Shown: positions 44,094 through 52,737, counted from the first letter of the stretch. The stretch is 64,000 nt of DNA from F1-120-MAGs118 sp013360535 (GCA_026647215.1 JAPKHC010000009.1:124001-188000); one strand, 5' to 3'. The notes: generated from the letters alone by a model not told the origin. Program-made: numbers and translations.

Positions 44094-44998
44094 GGAGGGG
44101 TTCACTTCGAGATGTCGCTGACCGTCTTTGACCGTCGGGTGGGTCTCAGGTTGGCCTCGCGTCCGTCCTCAGCGCCTTGCGGAGCTGGCCGGCGAGGCTC
44201 GGGTGAGCCGGGCGCCGGAGGAGACGGGGAGCGGGGTGGCTGAGCTGGCTTGGAAGCTGCCCGCGGAGAAGGGTGGGGTCAGGGGTTCGTGGTGCCGAGA
44301 AGCGCTTGGACTTGGGAGATCGAGTGCGTGAGGCGAACCGCCCCCGGGCCCGGGTGGGCGCGGAGGTCGACGGGTCGCGGATGATATAGAGAGCGGGCCG
44401 TTGGTTGCCGTCGCGCCGACGATTTTTGGTGGAACCGGCCCACTTTTGGTGGTGCCGCTTCCCGTTGGAGCCGTCGCCGGTTCGGGAAGCGAGCCTCGGG
44501 CGAGTCGAGCGCCCTCGGGCTGCCGGCCATCACGCGGAGGGCGGCAGGATCGAGGTGGGCCGTCGAGTCGAGACCGAGCGGTCGCTCTCGGAGTGGTCTT
44601 TCACAGAGCGCGGGGCGGAGGGCAGCGTCGGCCGCCGACCGGGGTCCCGGATCCGTCTCGCTCCCCCACCCGCGGGCGCCCGCGCGCGGCGAGGCCCGGC
44701 CGTCCGACCGCCGCCCGAGCGCCGGAAGCTCCGGCGGCCCGCTCGCGCTGTCGATCCGGGAGGGTGAAGTCCCGAGACGTCCGGTGAACCTTCATCAAAC
44801 GCCGTGCCGCGTCTGCGGCCGCACCGTCCGCTCCGCCCCATCGATGCAAACTGTTTCCAGTCAGGCACTTACGAGGCACGTTTGGCGTCGCGAGCGCGTC
44901 CCCGAGCCGCCACCGGACGCCCGGGCGCTTCGCTCGCGCACCAAAGCGGCCCCAGGCCTGTGCGGAAGCGCACAAGTACGGAGGCGGGCCCCGCAGGT
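44094..44998. promoter_or_regulatory. 905 bp gene-free region upstream of the giant lipoproteins
   Basis: Open frames here are Arg/Pro-rich shadows without family features. On the minus strand, in order of transcription, there is an inverted repeat GCTTCCCG/CGGGAAGC (44457-44464, 44483-44490) and two CCACCAAAA copies 20 bp apart (44424-44452). A TATATC -10-like hexamer follows (44383-44388, in a rare AT-rich patch), then about 290 nt of leader before the ATG at 44093. No -35 box was found. Near the pyrB end, TGTGCG/CGCACA with a GAAG loop (about 44957-44972) may be its terminator. An unusually AT-rich patch lies at about 44838-44888. Confidence 0.45.
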
Positions 44999-46348
44999 TC
45001 AGGGCGTGGCCGCAGCGCCGGCCGCAGGCACGAAACCGGCCTCGAGCGCCTCGGCCTCGCTGCGCAGGAGCACGATGTGGTCGGGGCGGATCTTGCGCGC
45101 CGCCGTCGAGTCGCGCTCGTGGAAGTGCCCGGTCGTCGTGCACCCGATGAACGGCGCCGCGAGCTCGTGGGAGCAGAACCCGCAGTAGGCGCGAATCGGG
45201 AAGCGCGAGGCGAGCCGGAACAGCGGCCGCACGTGGCGCGTCTCCGTGCGCGAGATGCAGGTCGGGTTCTGGCACGGGTTGGGGCCGACCGCCATCGACT
45301 GGAAGCGCCCGTCCGCCGGCTTGGGCTCGACCTTGAGGTCGATGCGGCCGAGCAGGAAGGCCAGGATCGCCATGCGGATCGGCACCCCGCGCGCGGCCTG
45401 CTTGAAGTAGATGCTGCGCGGGTCGGCGTCGAGCTCCGGCTGGATCTCGTCGCGGCGCGGCAAGGGGTGCATCACGACTGCGTCCTTGAGCGAGGCCGCG
45501 TTCATCTGGCGCAGGCCGAGCTGCTGGTACTTCGTGATCGGCTTGTCGCTGTCGGTGAAGCGCTCGGTCTGCGGCCGCGTCATGTAGAGCGCGTCGACGC
45601 GCTCGATCGCGAGCCCCTTGCTGCCTTCGGTGAACAGGCTCAGCTGGTGCGGCTTCTGCGGCGTCAGGTACATCGCGTCGCAGCTCTCCGCGAGCTCGCC
45701 CAGCCGCGACGCGTCCGCGCGCACGGGCTCGACGCCAAACTCCTCGCGCAGACGCTGCATCACGTAACCCGGCAGCTCGAAGCCCGGCTGCGGCGTGCAC
45801 ACGATGTTCGCGCCGAAGCGCGCGAGCGCGTACACGAACGAGTGGATCGTGCGGCTGTAGCGCAGGTCGCCGGCGAGCACCACGTGAATGCCGTCGATGC
45901 GTCCGCGCTCGAGCCACAGGTTGTACAGGTCGCACAAGGTCTGCGTCGGGTGCTCGTGCGCCCCGTCGCCGGCGTTGACGACCGGGATCGGCGAGTACTG
46001 CGCCGCCAGTCGCGCGGCCCCTTCGCTCGCATGCCGCAGCACGATCACGTCGGCGTAGGCACCGCCGACGACACGCACGGTGTCGGCGAGCGACTCGCCC
46101 TTCGAGGCCGAGGTCGACTTCATGTCGGCCGCCGTCAGCACGCCGCCGCCCAGCCGCAGCATGGCCGACTCGAACGACAGGCGCGTGCGCGTCGACGGCT
46201 CGTAGAACAGGCTCGCGGAGATCAGGCCCGGGCACAGGTGCGACCAGGCGCGCGGATCCTCGGCGAACTGCCTGGCGTGCTCGAAAAGCGCGCGGATCTC
46301 GGGCAGGGAGAGGTCGTCGATCGAGACGAGGTGGCGCAGCTCGGGCAT
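44999..46348 (-). CDS. pyrB: Aspartate carbamoyltransferase fused to a PyrI-type zinc domain
   Basis: Catalyses carbamoyl phosphate + aspartate to carbamoyl aspartate (pyrimidine synthesis). Residues 1-310 are a complete PyrB: FYEPSTRTRLSFESAM (carbamoyl phosphate loop), KSTSASKGESLADT, HPTQTLCDLY, MTRPQTER and MHPLPRRDEI. The remaining ~140 residues carry CQNPTCIS...YCGFCSHE, matching the four-cysteine zinc domain of the regulatory chain PyrI (CPNSNCIS...CKYCEKEF in E. coli). The nucleotide-binding domain of PyrI is missing, and an unfamiliar ~50-residue tail follows. Natural PyrB-PyrI fusions are known (Thermotoga), but a fusion keeping only the zinc module is unusual. Confidence 0.93.
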   Translation of the reverse strand: MPELRHLVSIDDLSLPEIRALFEHARQFAEDPRAWSHLCPGLISASLFYEPSTRTRLSFESAMLRLGGGVLTAADMKSTSASKGESLADTVRVVGGAYADVIVLRHASEGAARLAAQYSPIPVVNAGDGAHEHPTQTLCDLYNLWLERGRIDGIHVVLAGDLRYSRTIHSFVYALARFGANIVCTPQPGFELPGYVMQRLREEFGVEPVRADASRLGELAESCDAMYLTPQKPHQLSLFTEGSKGLAIERVDALYMTRPQTERFTDSDKPITKYQQLGLRQMNAASLKDAVVMHPLPRRDEIQPELDADPRSIYFKQAARGVPIRMAILAFLLGRIDLKVEPKPADGRFQSMAVGPNPCQNPTCISRTETRHVRPLFRLASRFPIRAYCGFCSHELAAPFIGCTTTGHFHERDSTAARKIRPDHIVLLRSEAEALEAGFVPAAGAAATP

Positions 46349-46430
46349 GGTCGGAACGGCCTTCCCGCTGGGCGTGGCGGGAGCGGAGCGCGTCCGAAGG
46401 CGGAAGGTTAGTGAATCCGGCCCCAGAGAA

Positions 46431-47498
46431 TCAACGCGCGAGGGTGCGAAGCCGCGCGAGAACCTCGCGTGCGCCGGCCTCGTCGCCGCGCTCGAGCCGC
46501 CCGAGGAGCTCGTCCAGCGCGGCCCGGCCCGCCGCGTCGAACGCGACCGGCGCACCCGGCTCCCACGCGCGCGGCGGAAGGTCGAAGGCCCGGCGGAACA
46601 CGCGCTCGACCGTCGCCAACGCCGCCTGCGGAGCTTGCACGGCGGAGAGCGAGTCCGAGCCCGCTGGCCCGCCGAGATCGGAACGCGAGTGCAGCGTGAC
46701 GACGCGCGCGAGGCCCGACGGCGGTGACACAGGCGCATCGGCCGGCGAGAGCCACAGCACGAGCTCCGCACTCGTGCGCAGCTCGCGCGCGAGGTCGATG
46801 CCGCGTCGCTCGAGGCTGTCGTCGCCGTCGCGCTCCCCCGCCGTGTCGGCGAGTTCGATCGGCCATGCACCGAGCTGCACGCGCTCGAGCACCGCGTCGC
46901 GGGTCGTCCCGGCCATCTCGCTCGTGATCACGCGCTCGCGGCCGTGCAGCAGGTTGAAGAGCGTCGACTTGCCGGCGTTCACCGGCCCCGCGAGCACGAC
47001 CCGCGCGGGCTCGAGCGCGAAGCGTGCGATGGCACTGCGGCGCCGCAGCGTGCGCGCGAGAGTTCCGATCCGCTCGAGCGGAAGCCGTTCCCAGGCCGCG
47101 AGCTCGCGCTCGAGCGCACCTTCGACCTGATCGAGCAGGATGCGCGCCGCATCCTCGCAAGAAGCCCGCGCGAGCAGCGCCTCCGCCTCCGGCCGCGAAG
47201 GCGTGGATTCGTCGGAGACTTCGGCCCCGGCGGCCGCGAACGCCTGCAGCACGCGCCGCACGAGCGGCACGCTGCCGTGCAGGTGAAGCTCGACGCGCGC
47301 GTCGTTCTCGCACCACACGAGCGCCTCGTCGACGAGCTCCGTCTCGATCGTCACGCGCGCGAGCGCGAGCCGCGAGACCGCGAGCGGCCGCGCGAGGAAA
47401 CGCGCGACAAACTGCGCCGCACCCGCGCCCTCGATCTCGAGCACGCTGACTCCGCCGGCCCCGCGCGGCGACAGCTCGCGCACGCACGGCGCGCTCAT
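46431..47498 (-). CDS. Truncated MnmE-like GTPase
   Basis: 355 residues. The N-terminal part resembles the MnmE/TrmE tetrahydrofolate-binding domain (GAGGVSVLEIEG, VELHLHGSVPLV). The G domain has G1 GPVNAGKST (171-179), GTTRD and DTAGE. True MnmE has about 450 residues and ends in CIGK, whose cysteine is essential for tRNA wobble-uridine modification. Here the C-terminus ends LARLRTLAR with no cysteine, and the G4 NKxD motif is not visible (TLHSRSDLGG at its place). It may be a diverged MnmE that has lost modification activity or a new GTPase. It overlaps the coaX stop by ATGA and is last in the GspC-like - coaX - GTPase operon. Confidence 0.8.
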   Translation of the reverse strand: MSAPCVRELSPRGAGGVSVLEIEGAGAAQFVARFLARPLAVSRLALARVTIETELVDEALVWCENDARVELHLHGSVPLVRRVLQAFAAAGAEVSDESTPSRPEAEALLARASCEDAARILLDQVEGALERELAAWERLPLERIGTLARTLRRRSAIARFALEPARVVLAGPVNAGKSTLFNLLHGRERVITSEMAGTTRDAVLERVQLGAWPIELADTAGERDGDDSLERRGIDLARELRTSAELVLWLSPADAPVSPPSGLARVVTLHSRSDLGGPAGSDSLSAVQAPQAALATVERVFRRAFDLPPRAWEPGAPVAFDAAGRAALDELLGRLERGDEAGAREVLARLRTLAR

Positions 47499-48313
47499 GG
47501 AATTCGTTGCAGCCACAACGGTCCCGCGAGCGCCGCGAGCAGCCCCAAGTGGACGAGCTCGGGCTCGTGCAGGAGCGGCGCGAGGATCGGGCGTGGCTCG
47601 AGCAGGAAACGCGCGGCGCCGCCGGTGAGCACTGCGGGAGCGCGCTCGAGCCCAGCCTCCGCCGCGACCCGCAGCGCCAGTTCCGTCGCCGCGCCGCGGA
47701 ACCCGTGAACGACCCCCGCGCGCAGCGCCGCGTGCGTGTCGCGCCCCAGCGCGGGCACGCCCGGCCTCGGCTCCACGTCCGGCAGGCGCGCCGTCAGCGT
47801 GTGCAATGCGCGCGCGGCGAGGCGTGGACCCGGCGCGATGGCACCACCGAGGAACTGCGGCTGCGCGACGGCGCCGTGCGGCACGACGACCGCGTCGACC
47901 GTGAGCGCGGTGCCCGCGTCGAGCACGAGACAGGAACTCCCGACGAGCTCGACCGCACCGCGTGCGGCGAACAGGCGATCCTTGCCGACGGACTGCGGCG
48001 TGCGGGTGAGGTTCGCGAGCCCGCAGTCGAGCTCCGGCTCGAGCTGCAGTCCCGCGCTCTGGGCGAGCTCGACCAGATCGCGCGTGACCTCCGCGCTCGC
48101 GACCGACGACAGTCCGGCCCGCTGGCCCGCAAGACGCGCCAATTCCTCGCGCAATTCCGCCCGCTGCGCGGCGCCCGGCTCGCGCAGGCGCTCGATCGGC
48201 ACGTCGATCCCAAGCTGCAACGCAAAGCGCGCTTGCGAGCCCTCGCGCTCGCTCCAACTGCGCAGCTTGAGCCCCGAATTGCCGAGGTCGAGCGTGACGA
48301 GCGCGAGGCTCAC
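47495..48313 (-). CDS. coaX: Type III pantothenate kinase
   Basis: First enzyme of coenzyme A biosynthesis (ATP + pantothenate to phosphopantothenate). The 272-residue protein has the CoaX ASKHA-fold motifs: LDLGNSGLK at the N-terminus (phosphate 1), VGKDRLFAA, LDAGTALTVDAV (phosphate 2, catalytic Asp), FLGGAIAPGPRL and a C-terminal TGGAARFLLEP adenosine motif. The GTG start at 48311-48313 overlaps the GspC-like gene's stop (GTGA). Somewhat long linkers, but all key residues are present. Confidence 0.93.
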   Translation of the reverse strand: MSLALVTLDLGNSGLKLRSWSEREGSQARFALQLGIDVPIERLREPGAAQRAELREELARLAGQRAGLSSVASAEVTRDLVELAQSAGLQLEPELDCGLANLTRTPQSVGKDRLFAARGAVELVGSSCLVLDAGTALTVDAVVVPHGAVAQPQFLGGAIAPGPRLAARALHTLTARLPDVEPRPGVPALGRDTHAALRAGVVHGFRGAATELALRVAAEAGLERAPAVLTGGAARFLLEPRPILAPLLHEPELVHLGLLAALAGPLWLQRIP

Positions 48314-49344
48314 TTCTTCTTGGGCGGATAGTACGTGACGACGCGGGTCTGGCCCTTGTTCCAGATCTCGACTTCCCAGACGTCGTACTTGTCCTTGTTG
48401 TTCTTCACGAACACGATCGCTTCTTCCTTGCTCGAGACCGGGTTGCCGTTGATCGACTTGATCACGTCCCCGTCCTGCACGCCGTGGCGCGCGGCGATCG
48501 AGCCGGGCTTGACGTTCTTGATCTCGATGCCGTCGAAGCGGCGCGTCTTGGGATCGCGGTGGCGGTCCATCGAGACCTCGCTGGTGAGGATCTCCGCGTA
48601 GTTGTCGTTGATCTCGGCCGCGTCCTCGGTGCCGATGCGGAACTTGCTCGGGCTGATCTGCACCGTCTGCGCGTCCGGCGGCGCGTCGGGACGGCGGTCG
48701 ATGTTGCGAAGCACATCGGCCGGAACGCGCGAGACGGGCGTCGCACCCGGCTCGACCACGGCGTAGAAGCGCGAGAGCGAGAACGGCGCGGGCGCGACGA
48801 GCTCCCGGTCGCGCTTGGGCTCGTTGATGAAGTTGAACTCGACCGAGCCGGGGTAGACGGCCGAGATCTCGATCTGGTTCAGGCGCCCCTCGAGGCGGTC
48901 GCCGGCGCGCTTCAGGAACGTGCCGTCGGTATTCCCCGGCGCGACGATCATCGCCGTCGAGCGGTACTTGAGCAGCACCTCGCTCTGCGCGGGCACTGCG
49001 GCGTCGTACCGAATCGCGCGGATCTGGATCAGGTCGCGGACGAGCTCGCGCACGGGCCCCGTGTTGTCGTTGGGCTTGACTTCCTCGACCGGCTTCTCCG
49101 GCGGCGGCTTGCCCGTCCAGTCGAGGCTCTTCAGGCCGCGCTCGACGAGCGCCGAGGCGAGCATGTCCTCGCGCTTGTCGCCGACATCGGGCACGCGCTG
49201 CAGCGTCGTGGCCATGCGCTCCTTCGGCACGGTCTGCTTCCACGAGTTGAACTGCGGGAGCGAGAGCGCCAGGTAACCGGCGAGGCCGGCCCCGAGCAGG
49301 CCGGTGATGGTCCAGACGACCAGCTTCTGTTGGGCGGTGTTCAT
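48310..49344 (-). CDS. GspC-like inner-membrane protein with C-terminal PDZ domain
   Basis: 344 residues: a short cytoplasmic N-terminus, one membrane segment at about 9-29 (VVWTITGLLGAGLAGYLAL), a periplasmic stretch, and a C-terminal PDZ domain (about 265-340; GIEIKNVKPGSIAARHGVQDGDVIKSING). This is the architecture of GspC, which links the T2SS inner-membrane platform to the secretin and binds substrates. The typical HR domain is not obvious, so the assignment rests on topology and PDZ. The rest of the apparatus (PilM/N/O/Q, PilB/C) is encoded elsewhere in the window. It leads the operon with coaX and the GTPase. Confidence 0.78.
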   Translation of the reverse strand: MNTAQQKLVVWTITGLLGAGLAGYLALSLPQFNSWKQTVPKERMATTLQRVPDVGDKREDMLASALVERGLKSLDWTGKPPPEKPVEEVKPNDNTGPVRELVRDLIQIRAIRYDAAVPAQSEVLLKYRSTAMIVAPGNTDGTFLKRAGDRLEGRLNQIEISAVYPGSVEFNFINEPKRDRELVAPAPFSLSRFYAVVEPGATPVSRVPADVLRNIDRRPDAPPDAQTVQISPSKFRIGTEDAAEINDNYAEILTSEVSMDRHRDPKTRRFDGIEIKNVKPGSIAARHGVQDGDVIKSINGNPVSSKEEAIVFVKNNKDKYDVWEVEIWNKGQTRVVTYYPPKKK

Positions 49345-49398
49345 GGCGTCGGGCGCATGCTACCCGCGGCGGCGCGGGGGTTCCAAGCCGCTCGCGGG

Positions 49399-49419
49399 CC
49401 CGGGACGGCGGGTCCCGGG
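49399..49419 (-). terminator. Stem-loop after the PilT-like gene
   Basis: Perfect 8 bp stem CCCGGGAC / GTCCCGGG with a 5 nt loop, 66 bp beyond the stop at 49486 and before the GspC-like start. No T-tract. Confidence 0.5.
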
Positions 49420-49485
49420 GGGCGCTGGAGGGGCGGACGAGCGAAGGCCGCCCTTCTTCCGCCCTTTCCGGGAAAGACCGGGGGC

Positions 49486-51120
49486 TCAGCCCTCGCCGCG
49501 GTTGCGGCCCGAGCTCGACGTGATGCCGCGCAGCGCGAGCACCAGTTCCTCGGGGCGATCGCTCGCCGCCAGCGCGTCCTTGAGCTCGACCAGGCTCGCC
49601 TGCACGAGCCGCCGCAGCGACTGGTTGAAGCTGATCAGGCCGGGGGTCGCCCCCTGCTCGATCGTGCGCATCAACTCGCCCGTCTCGCCCTTCTCGATCA
49701 GTTCGCGCACGCGCGGCGTCTGCACGAGCAGCTCGAAGGCCGGGACCATGCCCTTGCCGACCGCGCGCGGGATCAGGCGCTGCGACAGCACGCAGGCGAG
49801 GTTGTCGGAGAGCCGCGTGCGCACCTGCGAGTGCTGCTCCGCCGGGAAGAACCCGAGGATGCGGTCGATGGTCTGCGCGGCGTTGACCGTGTGCAGCGTG
49901 CTCATCACGAGGTGGCCGGTCTCGGCGGCGTCGAGCGCGGCGCCGACCGTCTCGCGGTCGCGCATCTCGCCGATCTGGATCACGTCGGGACTCTGGCGCA
50001 GCGCGTGGCGCAGGCCGTCGTGGAAGCTCGAGCAGTCGATGCCGACCTCGCGCTGGCTGATGACGCAGCGCTTCTCGCTGAAGAGCACCTCGATCGGGTC
50101 CTCCAGCGTGATCACGTGGCGGTCGAGCGTGCGGTTCATCATCTCGATCATCGCCGCGAGCGTCGTCGACTTGCCCGAGCCGGCGATGCCGGTGACGAGC
50201 ACGAGGCCGCGCTTGCGCTGCGCGATCTTGGCGAGGTCCGCCGTCGGCAGCTCGAGCTTCTCGAGCTCGGGCGCGTCCTCCGAGATGCGGCGCACGACCA
50301 CCGCCGGCTCGCCCATCTGCTTGTAGGCATTGAGGCGGAAGCGGCCGAGCCCGTCGAGCTGCAGCGCGGCGTCGGCCGAGCCGGACTTGCGCCACTGCTC
50401 CATGCGCTCCGAACCCATCACGCCCTCGAGCACCTCGAGCAGCGCTCCGGCGTTGGGCACGCGTCCGGGAAGGAAGCCGATGCGGCCGTCGATGCGCGTC
50501 GAAGGACGCCCCCCGGCGCGCAGGATCAGGTCGCTCGCGCCAGCCTTGCACATCACCGCGAGCCAGGCCTCGACCTTGTGGCGCGGCGGCAGCGCGTTGA
50601 AGCGCGAGGCCTCGGCGCTGTCGATCGAGAGCGCCTCCGATTCGACCGAGGGCGCGGGCTCGAGCGGCGGCGGCTGCGCGGAGAGCGGCGGAGTGCCCGC
50701 GACGGGCGGCGGCACGCTGCTCGCCTCGGGCAGCGGCGGCGGCGCGCCCGGAGGCGGTGCGGAGACGGTTTGCGGCGGCAGGGCCCGCGGTGTGAAGGCC
50801 GTCGGCGGCTGCGGGGCCGGTTGGGGCGTCGGTTGCGCCAGCGGCGGCGGCGGAAGCGGCGGCAACGCACGCGGAGCGCTCGGCGGCGCGGCCTGCTGCG
50901 GCGCGGGCAGCGGAGCGCTGCGGCCAGGCTGCCCCATCGGGCCGGAGGCACCGGCGCCTTCGCCCTCGGGCTTGAGCGGAATGCTGCGCGTCGGCAGCGG
51001 AGCGGCCTCTCCCGGGCGCTTGGGCTGGTTCGCCTCCCACGGCGGCGGCTCCCAGGCTCCGCGGGGCGTGCGGGCGGCGAATCCGGGGTCGTTACCGGGT
51101 GAATTGGGGCTGGGAGTCAC
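49486..51120 (-). CDS. PilT/PilU-like ATPase with long Pro-rich N-terminus
   Basis: 544 residues starting with GTG at 51118-51120. The first ~170 residues are almost entirely Pro, Ala, Gly and Ser and probably disordered. The C-terminal 370 residues are a PilT-family ATPase: GASDLILRAGGRPSTRIDG, Walker A GIAGSGKST (near 310-318; the family usually has GxTGSGKST, here IAG), ITLEDPIEVLF, Walker B LRQSPDVIQIGEMRD, His box HTVNAAQTIDRILGFFP and RVRELIEKGETGELMRTIEQG. It resembles PilU more than PilT in the C-terminus and stands apart from the pil operons. A modulating retraction ATPase is likely. The Pro-rich region may contact other pilus components. Confidence 0.9.
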   Translation of the reverse strand: MTPSPNSPGNDPGFAARTPRGAWEPPPWEANQPKRPGEAAPLPTRSIPLKPEGEGAGASGPMGQPGRSAPLPAPQQAAPPSAPRALPPLPPPPLAQPTPQPAPQPPTAFTPRALPPQTVSAPPPGAPPPLPEASSVPPPVAGTPPLSAQPPPLEPAPSVESEALSIDSAEASRFNALPPRHKVEAWLAVMCKAGASDLILRAGGRPSTRIDGRIGFLPGRVPNAGALLEVLEGVMGSERMEQWRKSGSADAALQLDGLGRFRLNAYKQMGEPAVVVRRISEDAPELEKLELPTADLAKIAQRKRGLVLVTGIAGSGKSTTLAAMIEMMNRTLDRHVITLEDPIEVLFSEKRCVISQREVGIDCSSFHDGLRHALRQSPDVIQIGEMRDRETVGAALDAAETGHLVMSTLHTVNAAQTIDRILGFFPAEQHSQVRTRLSDNLACVLSQRLIPRAVGKGMVPAFELLVQTPRVRELIEKGETGELMRTIEQGATPGLISFNQSLRRLVQASLVELKDALAASDRPEELVLALRGITSSSGRNRGEG

Positions 51121-51287
51121 GAGGGAAGCTCTGGGAGCGCCGCCGGTCTGGGGCGCGCGACTCCGTGGCGAACTTTCGACGCCCCGCGGAGAGCCCCTTG
51201 AGCCACGGTCCCCGTGCCGGAGTCTTCCTGTGCGGATTTATGGAGCGCCGCTGGCCTCCCGAGCGGATCCCGGAAAGGACTTCCCGC

Positions 51288-52307
51288 TCAGGCGCGCGGA
51301 CGCACGAGGCCGTGGGCCTCGAGCAGGAGCTCGCGCAGCCCCTCGCCGAGCACCGACGAGATGCGCAGCACGCGCGTCGTGTCGCAGCCGCCCGCCGCAC
51401 GGCCCGCGATCGCGCGGCCGAGCTCGTCGGCGCGCGCGTGCGCCGTGTCGTCCTCGCACTTGGTCGCGACGACCAGACGCGGCTTGGCGTACAGCTCCGG
51501 GCTCGACAGCGCGAGCTCGGCGTCGACGACGCGCCACTCTTCGGCCGGGTCGCTCTCACGCTCCGACGACACGTCGACCAGATGCAGCAGCACCTTGCAG
51601 CGCTCGACGTGCTTCAGGAACTGGTGGCCCAGTCCCTTGCCCTCGCTCGCGCCTTCGATCAGCCCGGGGAGGTCGGCGAACACGAGCGTGTCGAAGTCGC
51701 CGATGCGCGCGATGCCGACGTTGGGCGAGAGCGTGGTGAACGGATAGTCGGCGATCTTCGGCGTCGCGGCCGTCACGCGCGAGAGCAGCGTCGACTTGCC
51801 GGCGTTGGGCAGGCCGACGAGCCCGACTTCGGCGAACAGCTTGAGCTCGAGCCGCACCTCGCGCGCCTCGCCGGGCTGGCCCTTGGTCGCGATGCGCGGC
51901 GCCTGACGCACCGCGTTGGCGAAGTGCGGGTTGCCGAGCCCGCCGATGCCGCCCTGGGCGATCACGAGCTTCTCGCCGGGCTCCTTCAGGTCGCGCAGCA
52001 GGTTGCCGTGTTCGGTGTCGAACACCTGCGTTCCGACGGGCACCTCGAGGAACAGGTCCTCGGCATCGGCGCCGGCCTTGTTCTTCGTCTGGCCCGGGCC
52101 GCCGTCGCGCGCGACGTAGCGCTGCTTGCGGCCGAGATCGAGCAGCGAGTTGACGTGTGGGCTGGTGACGAGCACCACGCTGCCGCCGCGTCCCCCGTCG
52201 CCGCCGTCGGGGCCGCCCTTGGCCACGAACTTCTCGCGGTAAAACGAGATCAGGCCATCGCCGCCCTTGCCGGCTTGGACCTTGAGTACGGCCTCGTCGC
52301 GGAACAT
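51288..52307 (-). CDS. obg: Obg/CgtA family GTPase
   Basis: Ribosome-assembly and stress GTPase. The 339 residues comprise the glycine-rich Obg fold (1-156; GGDGGRGGSVVLV, GQGGIGGLGN-like AQGGIGGLGNPHFANA) and the G domain: G1 GLPNAGKSTLL, G2 ADYPFTTLSPNVG, G3 ADLPGLIEGA. G4 is ATKCED rather than NKxD. There is no C-terminal OCT domain, as in many bacteria. It lies downstream of rpmA and rplU on the same strand, the usual rplU-rpmA-obg order. Confidence 0.95.
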   Translation of the reverse strand: MFRDEAVLKVQAGKGGDGLISFYREKFVAKGGPDGGDGGRGGSVVLVTSPHVNSLLDLGRKQRYVARDGGPGQTKNKAGADAEDLFLEVPVGTQVFDTEHGNLLRDLKEPGEKLVIAQGGIGGLGNPHFANAVRQAPRIATKGQPGEAREVRLELKLFAEVGLVGLPNAGKSTLLSRVTAATPKIADYPFTTLSPNVGIARIGDFDTLVFADLPGLIEGASEGKGLGHQFLKHVERCKVLLHLVDVSSERESDPAEEWRVVDAELALSSPELYAKPRLVVATKCEDDTAHARADELGRAIAGRAAGGCDTTRVLRISSVLGEGLRELLLEAHGLVRPRA

Positions 52308-52398
52308 CGTCGGAACCTTGGAGAATGCGGGAGCACGTGGGAGCGCGCTCCATCGACGAGCGCGGCGGCCGAGCCCCTCAGGGAGCCCGCCGCCGCGA

Positions 52399-52464
52399 CG
52401 TGGATGCGCGTGACGCGCGCGGGAACCAGCTCGTGGAAGCGCGTGACGCGCGTGGGAACTAGCT
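52399..52464 (-). repeat. 33 bp tandem duplication at the 3' end of rpmA
   Basis: Two 33 bp copies (52399-52431 and 52432-52464) match at 30 of 33 positions. The copy nearer rpmA contains the gene's stop codon; the second copy lies in the rpmA-obg spacer. It looks like a local slippage duplication that lengthened the spacer. In both copies CGCGTGACGCG forms a small palindrome, so the spacer can fold. Confidence 0.85.
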
Positions 52465-52707
52465 CGCGACCGGCTCGACCACCACGCGCCGGCGGGTGTC
52501 GAAGCGGACGGTGCCGTCGACCAGCGCGAACAGCGTGTAGTCGCTGCCGATGCCGACGTTGCGGCCGGGGTGGAACTTGGTGCCGCACTGGCGGACGATG
52601 ATCGAGCCCGCGGTGACCGTCTGGCCGCCGTAGACCTTCACGCCGCGGAACTGCGGGTTGGAGTCGCGCCCGTTGCGCGTGGAGCCTTGACCTTTTTTGT
52701 GTGCCAT
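52459..52707 (-). CDS. rpmA: 50S ribosomal protein L27
   Basis: 82 residues: MAHKKGQGSTRNGRDSNPQF, GGQTVTAGSIIVRQCGT, HPGRNVGIGSDYTLFAL and DGTVRF are standard L27. The N-terminus starts directly with MAHKKG, so it does not carry the cleaved leader found in Firmicutes. It lies 30 bp after rplU and before obg. Confidence 0.98.
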   Translation of the reverse strand: MAHKKGQGSTRNGRDSNPQFRGVKVYGGQTVTAGSIIVRQCGTKFHPGRNVGIGSDYTLFALVDGTVRFDTRRRVVVEPVAS

Positions 52708-52737
52708 GTCTCGTTAGCTCTTTCTGGGCTCGCTCGC

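Noticed and set aside
44401..44787. Plus-strand open frames in the gene-free region upstream of the lipoprotein cluster
   Set aside because: Arg/Pro/Gly-rich translations without ribosome site or recognisable features. Both overlapping frames look equally random.
44838..44888. AT-richer patch with ACTTACGAGGCACG, considered as an attachment site or tRNA remnant
   Set aside because: No cloverleaf, no integrase gene and no second copy in the window. Too short to support a call.
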